Assembly (NCBI GenBank): GCA_948567375.1 | Contig: OX419755.1 | Coordinates: forward strand, 84,834,218 to 84,898,217 | Direction of reading: 5' to 3' | DNA length: 64,000 bases | Origin: Lunularia cruciata | Lineage: Eukaryota; Streptophyta; Marchantiopsida; Lunulariales; Lunulariaceae | Shown: in pieces, positions 23,175-34,289 of the stretch | Layout: each line of letters starts with the position of its first letter | How positions within the stretch are numbered: position 1 is the stretch's first letter | The notes under the pieces: model-generated | Databases searched by the model: none | What the model was told of the DNA's origin: nothing | Seen by the model: only the letters and a program-made list of their open reading frames with translations | Program-made: the position numbers and the translations under genes

Positions 23175-23910
23175 TGTAATACTAATAGCCAGACATGTTA
23201 ACTAGAGGTCAAAATTGGCATAGAAATATCTGGAAGGATGTTATGTATGATGCGCTAGGTAGATCAAATGGAAATGTCACCAAAAGAGTACTTTTATTAA
23301 TAAGGTAGGAGTCAAAAATGGCCTCAATTTGTAAAACCAAAAGCTAGACATATCAACTAAAGGTGAAATTTGGCTTGGTAACATATGGGAGGATGTTATA
23401 TATGATAGGCTAGGTAGATCAAATAGCGATATCACCAAAAGAGGACTTTTACTAATAAGGCAGGAGTCAAAATAGCCAAGAAACTTCAAAGTGAGCCAAT
23501 CTGGGAGGCCTAAATGATGAAAAGTGCTGATTTTCCCCTTGGGATGAGAGAAAGGTTAGCTTTCTCTCTCCTCCCCCTCCCCCCAAGTTTTTCTCATCAA
23601 GAGCTTTCTAATGATACTCCATCCAAGTGATTCAGAGATTTCTATAGGAGATTCCTTAAAGATTCACTCTGGTCAAAGATGGTTTGACCACCAAATAGGA
23701 TCAAAACCTACATGTTACCCATGCATACAACTAATCTAAGGATAGAGAATGCTACCATGTCACCAATCCATGTATCTGATCCAAGGGTGGAGCTTCCTTC
23801 CGGGAAGTCCCCTTTGCTATATAATATAGTCAAGATGCTCCTTTGAGGCATCAAAGGTTGAGTGTGAAGTTGTGTGTTTCTCTCAAGTCTCCTATCCTCG
23901 GAAGATTACA
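23175..23910 (+). mobile_element. Solo LTR of the chromodomain-gypsy family, TSD ACACA/ACACC
   Basis: Begins TGTAATACTAATAGCC and ends GGAAGATTACA, aligning throughout with 26456-27194 at lower identity, including the internal duplication and the ctatataatat TATA region. Flanks ACACA (23170-23174) and ACACC (23911-23915) differ by one base. It interrupts the leader of copy A, which continues at 23911. Confidence 0.85.
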
Positions 23911-24379
23911 ACACCCTTATTATATCAAATGTTAAATGGTGACAAAGTCAATCCAATTCTAATTGTGAGATGGAGAGTTATTATTTTGATTTCTTGTGAA
24001 TGGACCCCATTTATTCTTTGCTTCATGAATGTGCACCATGTTTTTATGAAGTGCCTTCATATTTAGAGCATTGGTGCTCTAATGTACTCTTGATAGTGAG
24101 GCTTGAGTGATGACCAGCTAGACTACCTATGTTTCTCTCCGATGAGGTAGGAATGATAGCATATAGAGTGTAAGAGTACGTGTTATGATGGTAGGTTACA
24201 AGTTGCACTTTCTCTTAGTGTAGTTGTCATAATTAGAGTTACATTAGTCGATGGTTCTTGGTGGTGGTACTTGTTGGTTTTGATGCAATTGGGATACATC
24301 ATCTTGATGGAGTTCTTTTGGGATTGTTGAGGAGATTTTGTACCAATATAAACTAGGTTTACATGGAGTGGCACTTGAT

Positions 24380-25651
24380 ATCAATTCATATCTCAAGTCT
24401 CAATAAGGAGTAGTTTGTTGATTTTGGTTTGGAGTTTGATATGTGAGTTGAATCAGTTGAGAATGCATTTAGTGTATCCACATTGTTGTTGTGGAACATG
24501 GACAAGATTTATAGGACCTTCAAAGACCTTAGGGACTATTCAAGTACAATGGGTACCAATGAGCTGGATGATTTCATCCAAGAGGTTGGTAATTGATGTG
24601 ATCTACAATAGATTGTGGAACTTGACTTTGTTCACACCTTTCATGTCATAGATGGGAACCACTTCCATGCCATGAAAGGTGTGAACAAAGTTTAGCACTT
24701 GTTCTAGCACTTGAAGGATCCACCAACGGATGAATACCATGAGTTCAAGAGAGCTCACTTGGAGGAGATTGAGTTATAGAGATAGTATTGGTCTCCAAAC
24801 TACATTTCCATCACTTCAAGCTTAATTTCTAGGGGTAGATTGGCGATACATCCAAGTTTTAGCTTTAGTAGCATTGGTGTATCCAATGGAGGTGCACTAG
24901 TTAGAGATGGTGCAACTACAAGTGGAGGTATTGCATTAGGAGATGGTGATGTACTAGGGTTTAACCCCATGGTGGAGTTCTTCCTATGTTGAGATAGAAC
25001 AACCAAGGAGTGTGGATTGACAAGCTGAAGAGCTTGCAAGGGTTCTAACCAAATGTTGGAAAGAGTCTACACAAGGCATACACTTGCATGAAATAGTTGA
25101 TCAGTTTCATGTAAGGAGTTATTGAGACCCTAGCAGAATTTGAGTATGGGATCTTGGACAAGGAATGGCAATGTAGAGTATGTGATGCTACATTGTTATA
25201 GGTTACCTCACCTACTTTGGTAGTAGTCTTTAGTTTGACTATGCAGATTGAGCTCAACATGGTGGAGGCAAGAATGATAACATTTGGATTTGGTAGGGAG
25301 ACTCATTCACAATTGTTACTTCTTCTACAATGCACTAGAGTGACTCACCTTTTGAGGGGAAAGTAGAGAGTCTAGATCTTATGGAGCAAGTGGAAGGCCT
25401 AGTGTAGCTAGACCTTTACCTTCATTTTTGGGTCAACAATAGCTTATGAGTGAGAGTGTCACTTGTTGGACTTGTGGTGGACCTCACTACAAGAGAGAAT
25501 GTACGCAATGGACATGATACCTCTAGTGCATCATAGCTAGCATAGAGATAATGCAACCATTGCTACAAATTTGGTCACACTAGTGACCAATGCTTTGACC
25601 TCCACCCAAAATTATGGAATGGTAATGCTACTATAATAAGTGGTAGAGGAG
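24380..25651 (+). pseudogene. gag of copy A, first part, broken
   Basis: Homologous to 42840-44760 of copy B. Fragments such as HEFKRAHLEEIEL, WSPNYISITS and FNPMVEFF mark the capsid-like part. Two zinc knuckles follow: CWTCGGPHYKREC and, near 25550, CNHCYKFGHTSDQC, where the second keeps all four ligands (CX2CX4HX4C). Copy B has lost the last cysteine of that knuckle. Many stops; the frame is cut by the solo LTR at 25652. Confidence 0.7.
24626..24690. repeat. Perfect 20-bp inverted repeat within gag of copy A
   Basis: ctttgttcacacctttcatg at 24626-24645 is the exact reverse complement of 24671-24690; with one mismatch the arms reach 24 bp. Copy B has only one arm here (about 43057-43085), so the second arm is an inverted microduplication in copy A. 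Confidence 0.9.
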
Positions 25652-26455
25652 TGTGTCCGAGAATTAGATGTTTAAGTCTTTTGTAGGCTATATGCAAGTT
25701 GATGTTATGCAATATGGAGTAAGGGACTTTTGTTTTCTAGCAAGTCACTACGGGATTCCCACTATAAGATTCTCTCCATGGGACAAAGGAGAGAATGTGC
25801 AAGAACTACAAGTATATAATAACTACAAGTATATTAGGATAAAATTAGGTAGAGAATAAATGAAAAGGCAATGCATTAACACACTTAGATAGTATAATTA
25901 AGACTAAAATCAAGAATTAGGAGCCAAATGGCATTGATGGGAGTGGCAATCAAAGGAAACAGCCACCGTAGAGGAAGGATTGAGAGGGAAGTAAAATTTT
26001 ATCCTTTCTAAGGTTTGATTTCAAGTATAAAAGGGATCTCAATCCACTATAATGTGTTGGTTGATTGATAATTTTGGCATTAGTGTAGAGAGTTTTGTGG
26101 ATTCAATTATTAGCCGCATAGTAGAGGATGAGGAGCAAGACTCAAACAAAGAGAGGAGGACTTGATAGCATTAAGGCATTCCTTGCAAGGCAAGGCACAA
26201 AATTGTCCTCCATTGTAAAGTGATAGCCCGCACCCAAGGGTTATAAAGCTTAAGTACATTGCCTATTGTGACTCTCAACTTCTTGTCTGGACAACTGCTA
26301 GACTCAATGGGTGAACCTAAACTTGTATGAGTTGATATTTTGTTGATCATTGCTAACATGTGACTCCACTACAAGATGTCCCATACTCTTATGCTCATGG
26401 GAGGATTGGTGAGTAGAGAGTAACAATAGAGGAGGTCAATAGGCTTTCCAGGGTG

Positions 26456-27194
26456 TGTAATACCAAGGGTTAGCCATATGATCTAGATGTGAAATTCGGT
26501 TTGGTAACATCTAGAATGATGTTATACATGATGGTCAAAATAGATCAGATAGAAGTATCACCAAAAGAGTACTTCTACTAATAGGGCAGAAACCGAAATA
26601 GACTTGAGAACCTTAGAACCAATAGCTAGACATATGATTTAAAGGTGAGAATTGGTTTGGTAACATCTAGAAGGATGTTACACATGATGGACTAAACAGA
26701 TCAGAAAGAGGTATCACCAAAAGGGGACTTCTACTAATAGAGTAGGAACCGAAATATGCCTAAAATCTTTGAAGGCAATTTCGGAGGCCTAAACGGATGA
26801 ATTAGGCCTCGAAAATGTGCAGATTCCCCCCCCCCAATGGAGGAAAGGCTGGCCTTCCCTCCCCCTGGTTTGTCTCATCAAGAGCTTTCCAATGGTACCT
26901 TACTCATGTGATTCTGAGATTCCTACAAGAAGATTCCCTAAAAGATTCCCTCCGGTCAAAGCTTCTTTGACCAACCAGATAGGACCTAGACCAGACAGGT
27001 CACCCATCCAAGTAAGTAATCCAAGGGTGGAGCTTGCTGACATGTCACCTATCTGTGTCCCTAATCCTATGGTGGAGCTTCCTTGGATGAGATCCTCTTT
27101 GTCTATATAATAAAGAGAAGGTGCTCCCTTGGGGCATCGAATGTTTGAGTGTGCAATTTGTGTTTTCTCTCTTCTCTTGTCCTCAGAGTTTACA
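26456..27194 (+). repeat. 5' LTR of the chromodomain gypsy
   Basis: TGTAATACCAAGGG...CAGAGTTTACA. It contains an internal tandem duplication with a period of about 162 bp (26471 and 26633) and a promoter-like tctatataataaagag near 27100. Confidence 0.95.
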
Positions 27195-27195
27195 A

Positions 27196-27207
27196 TGGTA
27201 TCAGAGC
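27196..27207 (+). promoter_or_regulatory. Primer-binding site, initiator-Met tRNA
   Basis: tggtatcagagc, one base after the LTR end: the standard plant Met-tRNA primer complement. Confidence 0.9.
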
Positions 27208-27796
27208 GAATGTTCTAGTCCAAGAGAGTGGATCACCCCTCTTGGAATAGCACGAACTACTGAAACTGAGTAATTTGAGGTGGAGAACATAGAGTAATCG
27301 CTAGACTTAGGAAGGACTTTAGAGAGCAGATGGGATGGATGCACCGGGGGGACAATTTCCCGCACCTAGCTTTCCATTCTCAAACCCATTCCACATCAGG
27401 TTATGTACATCCAGCGTGAGCAGATGAGAGTATCGCTAGTTTATCACTTTGGCGCGGAATTCATGGACAGAGTGATGAACTCACCAAACCCGGTGATTCT
27501 ACCTGTGGTGATATATGACAGAGAGTGGGATTTGACGATCTACATTCTATTATGATAATATGGATATGAATGTCCCAAATCCTCTCCCTTTCAACACTCA
27601 AGTAGAAATCCGTTATGTAGTGAGGCCGAAATTGATGTTTAGAGATTTTGTGGTTAGGAATTTTGGTGAGGAGTATTATCAACGAGTGATAACTTCTGAG
27701 GTCCCAATGGTAGTTCCGATAGTTCGTGCGCCTTCCAGAGTGATTATATTGACTCTGTATTGAAGTAGACGTTAGCAATTGGGTGTTGCAGGAACC

Positions 27797-30700
27797 ATGG
27801 ATCCGCAGTTGCAAGAGCTGGTGCAAGGAATGCAAGGGATGTTGAATGAATTTCGAGAGATTAAGATGACCATGGAGACATTGCAAAGTCAAGTGCAGAT
27901 CCTCAGGAACGATCAAGCCATGCAAGAAGAAGAGCCGTCTCAAAACCCAGTACCTGCAATTGAAGTACTTGGAGAGGCACCCGTGCCTACGAACCCTATC
28001 AACGATGAAGCCACATTGCTACTCCGGATGAAGAAGACCTGCAACATTGAGCCTTACAAGGGGCAGCGTACGATGGGAGTAGTGGAGAATTGGATCTCGA
28101 GAATGAATCGATATTTTTGATTGTTCTCAACAGAGATCACAGAGCATGCTGCAGGCGTGTTTGCATGTGGGTACTTGACCGATAAAGCCCTCACATGGTA
28201 TGATGCTTGGGAACGATCCATGCTGGCAGAAAGAAGAGAGGTCACATGGACAGCAATGCAAGAAGGACTGCTCAAGAATTTCCAATTGGTGGATTCTGTG
28301 CAGATGGCTCGAACCCGACTATGGGGATTGAGACAGAAGAATATCGTACAAGAGTATGTGGAGGCATTTCTGGATCTACAAGTTGCAATTACCGACATGA
28401 GTCCAGCAGAGGCTCTCGACAATTTCAAACGAGGGTTGAAAGAGCGGATTCGCCAAGAAGTCATGGTGCAAAACCCTCGCACGGTATTTGAAGCTATTGC
28501 TTATGCACAGAGAATAGCCGGAGCATTAGGTGGAGGTGAAGGAGTAGTTCCACCTCAACATTATCGGGCAGAAATGCCACACATGGGTGGACCAGTACCG
28601 ATGGAATTAGGCAACCTTCGATTCCGGGATCAAGGAGCACAGCCGCTTCAAGGAGAGCGAGGACGGGTAGAAGAACGGAGAGATGGAGTCCCACGAGGAG
28701 AAGGGACTTGAGGAGAACAACACCGTTGTTACAATTGTGGCCGTATTGGGCACATATCTACCAATTGTCGCACTCGTTTCCCTAGAGGCCCTCGGCCTTC
28801 GTACAGGCAATCTTTGAACAACATGGAGAGGCACATTGAAGAGGAGGAGGTGGAAACCACTTCGGAAAACAAAGATCGCCAGTAAATGTACCTCGCGGCC
28901 TTACTGGCTCAATAAGGAAGCAGAGAAGCGCGGGAATGAAGAAGAATAATGCGCAAAGATCCCAAAAAGGCAACCTCACAATTGATTGTCGTTAATGGAA
29001 TCCTAGAAGGTAATCAAGTGAGAGTATTAATAGATCTGGGAGCAACAGAGAATTTCTTGTCTCGCTCTGTTGCAATCAGATTGGGAATGGATCTAGAGAG
29101 AGATGGAAGTGAAGAAGTAGAGTTACCAAATGGGCAAACAGAGAGGATTGAATCATTACCTAGACGGGTAACCCTCTCTGTAGGAGAATATCAGGAAGCA
29201 ATTGAGTGGCGAGTGATACAGTTAGCCCGTTATGATGCAATTTTAGGCATGCCATGGATGGAGCAGTACAACCCAATGGTGGATTGGAGGAAGAAAGTAG
29301 TGAGAACCCACCAATGGTCAATCATTGGGGTTAAAGAAAAATCACACAGGCAGAAACTGCCTCTATATGTCGTAGGGACGACAACTGTCTGTAAGACCGA
29401 TAGATGTTTTCTGGGTCTAATAAGAGAAGTCCAGAGTGCACAACTTGCTGGACAAATTCATGAGAAATTGAAGGATGTGGTGGATGAGTTTCAAGATGTC
29501 TTTCCCGATGATCTACCCTCAGGATTACTACCTAAAAGGCGAGTAGATCACAAAATAGAGACACTCCCGGGGAAGACACCTCCTTGTAAGGCCCCATATC
29601 GCCTATCACCTCATGAGTTGGAGGAGTGTAAGACTCAAATTGAGGAGATGCTACAAAAAGGGTTCATCCAACCTAGCGTATCACCATATGGGGCCCCTGT
29701 CTTGTTTGTGAAGAAGAAGGATGGTACAATGCGCATGTGCATTGACTATCGGGGTCTCAATCAGCAAACAGTGAAGAACAAATACCCCTTACCTCGCATG
29801 GATGACCTGTTTGATCAACTCCATGGAGCGAGATACTTCACCAAACTGGACTTGCGGAGCGGTTACAATCAAATCCAAATTGCAGAGGAGGATGTGTACA
29901 AAACTGCCTTTCGAACCAGGTATGGCCACTTTGAGTATCTTGTGATGCCTTTTGGCCTCACCAATGCGCTTGCCACTTTCATGAGCCTAATGAATGACAT
30001 ATTTTGTCCATACTTGGATAAGTCTGTTATCGTCTTCATGGATGATATCTTAGTATATAGTAGCACGATGATAGAACACAAACAACATCTACGAGAGGTC
30101 CTCCAGATTCTAAGACAGAATCAGTTGTACGCCAAAATCTCAAAGTGTGAGTTTGGCAAGTCTGAAGTAGACTACTTAGGGCATAGAGTAAGTGCAGAGG
30201 GCATTCAAGTATTGACAGATAAAATAGAGGTCATTCAAAAATGGAGTGCCCCAGAAGATCAGACTCAACTTAAGAGCTTCTTGGGGTTGACGGGATTCTA
30301 TCGTAGATTTGTCGAGGACTTCTCCAAGGTTGCACAGCCTTTAACGGCACTACTTGGCAAGGGGAAGAAGTGGACATGGGGAACTGCACAAGAGTTGGCC
30401 TTTCAAGAATTGAAGGACGCCTTGCTACATGCACCAATCTTGAAGTGGTATGACCCAAAACGTCCAATCAAGTTGGCTACGGATGCATCAGGCGTAGCAA
30501 TAGGAGCAGTCCTATAACAAGAGTGGCATGACGGATGGCATCCAATTGCATATTTCTCTCAAAAGTTGTTACCGGCAGAGCGCAACTACCACACCACAGA
30601 ACGAGAAGAGTTGGCCATTGTTCTAGCAACCAAGCATTGGAAGCACTACCTGGGCGAGAAGGCATTTGTAGTAGAGACAGACCACAAACCTCTAGTCTAC

Positions 30701-32311
30701 CTCGAGACGCAGAAGGATCTATCTCGTCGCCAAATTCGGTGGGCAGAGTGGCGACAATGCTTCAACATGACAATCACCTACGTGGAAGGTAAGAAGCAAC
30801 TTGCAGATGCGTTCACCCGCATGCCAATGGCCAACAACTTGGCGGCAGAGGTTAAGATTAACCCTGAATTCTGGCAAGAGATTCTAGCTGCTACAAAAAC
30901 GGATCCACAGATTGTAGAAGCGCAAGCGTCCAAAGGTGTCACCAGCACCCAAGGACTCACCTTTCGGGAGGGCCGATTGTGGATCCCAAATGTCCCAGAA
31001 TTACGCACCACCATTCTAGCGGAATGTCATGATTCGGCCATTGCAGCTCATGTCGGAGTGGACAAGACCTTGGAGGCAGTCAAGCGCCATTACTATTGGC
31101 CCAAGATGAGCAACGACGTGATGGACTATGTGCGTAGCTGCCTACTTTGTCAATAGAACAAAGCTTCTAATCAAGCTCGTGCAGGGCTCCTTCAACCTCT
31201 TCCCACTCCTACCCAACGTTGGGAACAAGTGAGTATGGATCTTGTCTGTGAATTACCCAAGACCACCTCAGGGTTTGACTCCATTGTGGTCTTTGTGGAC
31301 CGGCTCAGCAAAATGATTCATGTACGCCCTACCACCAAGGAGGTGACCGCTCCACAACTAGCTCAACTATACTTAGATGCAATCTTTGCTCACCATGGCT
31401 TGTCTAGAGTACTCATCACCGATAGAGGCACCTAATTCACCAGTTTGTTTTGGCGAACACTCTTTGGTTTCTTCAAAACCAAGTTGGCCATGTCTACAGC
31501 TTACCACCCACAAACAGATGGCCAAACAGAGCGGGCTAATTGCACGATTGAAGACATGTTATGCGACTTCACCTTAGAAGAGCAAGAGAGGTGGGACACC
31601 CTACTACCGTTGGTGGAATTCGCTTACAACAATTCAGTGAATGCCTCCACCCAGGTCACTCCGTTCTTCCTCATGTATGGTGAGCATCCCTTCACACCTT
31701 CTAGCTTGATGAAGATCCATCCAGTGACTACCAAGGTTGATGCAGTCAACACATTTGTTTCTAGAATCCAACAAGGTGTGGAGAGCGCCAAGCATAGGTT
31801 ACAGATTGTGCAAAATCGACAAAAGCAATATGCTGATGCACACCGTAGGCACATGGAGTTCAATGTTGGGGATCAAGTGTGGCTATCGACAACCAACCTC
31901 ACATTAGTTGGATCTCGTAAGCTCAGACCTCGTTTTATTGGGCCTTTCTCGATTCTTCGTCGCATCGGCGCTGTGGCCTATCACCTTGAGCTACCACCAC
32001 ACATGAAGATCCATCCAGTGTTCCATGTCTCCCTATTACGCAGATATGCTCCCCGATCAGGCCAAGGTACTTGCACACAAGACATTCGACCTTGTCCGAC
32101 AGTCATTGATAGCATAGAGGAATATGAAGTGGAGCAGATTCTCCAAAAGCGCATGCGTGGTACTTGCCATCCGCGGGTGGAATATCTAGTACAATGGAAA
32201 GGTTACCCCCTCTATGAAGCAACCTGGGAACCCGCTGCCAATTTGGCACATGCACCGGTGTTGGTGCAAGCATTTCAGCAACAATTGCACAACGAGGACG
32301 TTGCGTCTTAA
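27797..32311 (+). pseudogene. gag-pol polyprotein of the chromodomain gypsy, one frame with eight stop codons
   Basis: One frame of 1505 codons runs from ATG 27797 to TAA 32309-32311 without a frameshift. Order: capsid-type Gag; zinc knuckle CYNCGRIGHISTNC (28727-28768); protease with [11 protein letters not shown] (normally DSGA); reverse transcriptase with [16 protein letters not shown] and FMDD (30035-30046); RNase H with [12 protein letters not shown] and TTEREELAIV; integrase with HHCC finger (about 31027-31153), ITDRGT, AYHPQTDGQTERAN and a GPF-like GPFSILRR; chromodomain YLVQWKGYPLYEATWEP (near 32180). Stops lie at 28118, 28709, 28883, 28913, 28937, 30515, 31154 and 31433. The ATG start is chosen because the frame has no earlier ATG near the Gag motifs. 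Confidence 0.92.
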
Positions 32312-32322
32312 AAGGAGGGAGG
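32308..32322 (+). promoter_or_regulatory. Polypurine tract of the chromodomain gypsy
   Basis: ttaaaaggagggagg lies directly before the 3' LTR and overlaps the polyprotein stop. Confidence 0.85.
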
Positions 32323-33062
32323 TCTATAATACCAAGGGTTAGCCATATGATCTAGATGTGAAATTCGGTTTGGTAACATCTAGAATGATGTTATACATGA
32401 TGGTCAAAATAGATCAGATAGAAGTATCACCAAAAGAGTACTTCTACTAATAGGGCAGAAACCAAAATAGACTTGAGAACCTTAGAACCAATAGCTAAAC
32501 ATATGATTTAAAGGTGAGAATTGGTTTGGTAACATCTAGAAGGATGTTACACATGATGGACTAAACAGATCAGAAAGAGGTATCACCAAAAGGGGACTTC
32601 TACTAATAGAGTAGGAACCGAAATATGCCTAAAATCTTTGAAGGCAATTTCGAAGGCCTAAACGGATGAATTAGGCCTTGAAAATGTGCAGATTCCCCCC
32701 CCAATGGAGGAAAGGCTGGCCTTCCCTCCCCCTGGTTTGTCTCATCAAGAGCTTTCCAATGGTACCTTACTCATGTGATTCTGAGATTCCTACAAGAAGA
32801 TTCCCTAAAAGATTCCCTCCGGTCAAAGCTTCTTTGACCAACCAGATAGGACCTAGACCAGACAGGTCACCCATCCAAGTAAGTAATCCAAGGGTGGAGC
32901 TTGCTGACATGTCACCTATCTGTGTCCCTAATCCTATGGTGGAGCTTCCTTGGATGAGATCCTCTTTGTCTATATAATAAAGAGAAGGTGCTCCCTTGGG
33001 GCATCGAATGTTTGAGTGTGCAATTTGTGTTTTCTCTCTTCTCTTGTCCTCAGAGAATTACA
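32323..33062 (+). repeat. 3' LTR of the chromodomain gypsy
   Basis: Nearly identical to 26456-27194. Its first bases read TCTATAATACC where the 5' LTR has TGTAATACC, and it ends GAATTACA. The four interior substitutions are all G-to-A or C-to-T in this copy. Confidence 0.95.
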
Positions 33063-33256
33063 GGGTGATAGACCTGTGAGCTATCTTTGAAGTTAAGTGT
33101 CCTATGGTGGACTTGGCTGCGTAATACAACTACGTACACTATGGGAATCCTAATTGCAATTCTTCTCCAAGTCCAAAGAAGGACCAGCCATGTAATGTTG
33201 TCTTGTAGTTCCCTTATCCAGTAGTGAAACTATGGATTAGGTCACACCCACCGACA

Positions 33257-34260
33257 AGGAGCTCCATGTCATAAAAGACAAGGTGGTAGAGGTAATGGTA
33301 GAGGACCTACACTTGGTAGGGGCCCAATACTTGCCCTTGCTTATGATATAGCCATGGCTACTTGGATTGAGCAATTGGACTGTAGATTGGCTAGCGTGGC
33401 CATAGCTCAAAGGAGATTAAATTCAAGTGTTGAGACTTCCACCTCTTATGCTAGTAATAGATATGTCATGGACTTCATGTGGTGAGTGGCACAAGTAGAT
33501 GCATCTATTGTAATGACTAGGAGTGCAATATGTTCTATAGAGCCTAAAAGAGCATTAATGGAGTTGGATCTATAGAGAGGAAAGGCTGGTAGACAAGTCA
33601 AACTTCCCCAATCTTTCACACTCTTTGAGGTACTACAAACAACATCCATGACCCCTAGATGTCCTAATACAGGTGTGGTAGGTGGTGATTGAGTGCATGA
33701 TTGACTAGATATTAGTGAGCCACCTTTTATTACAAAAATGGAGTCTAGCACAATGTTGGGAGTGGCTTAGTTGATTATATGCTTCCTTTTGTTCTCAATT
33801 ACTAACATATTTACATTGGGAATTGGACAAGCTCTAATGTTCTAGTTAAGTGCTACACTTTGTGAGAGTAGAGATGGTGTGGTTCTTGCTGCTAGAGCAG
33901 AGGTGGTTGATAGTGGAGCTGACTTGGTTAAGGATTATGGGATCTATTCAACAATCAATTGTTTATGGTAGGCAATAGCAATTAGGTTGGAGGATTTACC
34001 AACTACACCTACCTTGAGCAAGCTTGCCTCACACTTGGAGTTGTCCTATTGGACAACCAAAGTGGGAGTTTTTGTTTGGTGGGACCTTAAGGGAAGGTCT
34101 ATACACCATAGAGGATCTTATTAGACTCTTGTATATAGCCCTTTATGTTGGGGAAGGCTACAATTATGGTCTTGAGCTATGAAAGACAATGTTGTGAAGT
34201 GTCCATTTCAGACCCATACATCTCTAGGAATGGTTCTACATAGTACATCTGTGGAGAGCT
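33257..34260 (+). pseudogene. gag end and protease of copy A, broken
   Basis: Resumes copy A after the solo LTR and aligns with 44760-45740 of copy B, for example TWIEQLDCRLASVAIAQRRL, FMWXVAQVDAS-type sequence and a relic of the protease start near 34110 where DSG has become DSC and a stop. Frames change often. The region is only recognisable through copy B. Confidence 0.65.
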
Positions 34261-34289
34261 CATTTTCTAGATTCAGCCTAGTCATCCAA

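Larger units (their letters stand above)
26456..33062 (+). mobile_element. Chromodomain Ty3/gypsy retrotransposon, full length, TSD GGGTG
   Basis: 6607 bp with LTRs of about 740 bp, a primer site exactly matching the initiator-Met complement, a single gag-pol frame, a polypurine tract and perfect TSD GGGTG (26451-26455, 33063-33067). LTR interiors differ by four substitutions and a poly-C length change, so the insertion is young. The integrase ends in a chromodomain, the mark of chromoviruses, thought to target marked chromatin. Eight in-frame stops make this copy non-autonomous. Confidence 0.95.
25652..33256 (+). mobile_element. Solo LTR of a third family, about 993 bp without its insert, TSD AGGAG
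   Basis: Begins TGTGTCCGAGAATTAG and ends CACCCACCGACA, with perfect TSD AGGAG at 25647-25651 and 33257-33261. It is itself split by the chromodomain gypsy at 26456-33062. A TATA-like agtataaaaggg lies near 26031. No coding capacity is seen in the LTR, and no family name can be given. Confidence 0.85.

Noticed and set aside
26817..27110. ORF of 97 codons repeated at 32678-32977
   Set aside because: It lies inside the LTRs; it is repeated only because the LTR is duplicated, and it has no known domain.
27461..27943. Minus-strand ORF of 160 codons in the leader and gag
   Set aside because: It is antisense to gag of the chromodomain gypsy and has no homology that I recognise.
28118..31435. Reading the in-frame stops as programmed readthrough or a variant genetic code
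   Set aside because: All three stop types occur at scattered places, including inside RNase H and integrase; mutation is simpler.
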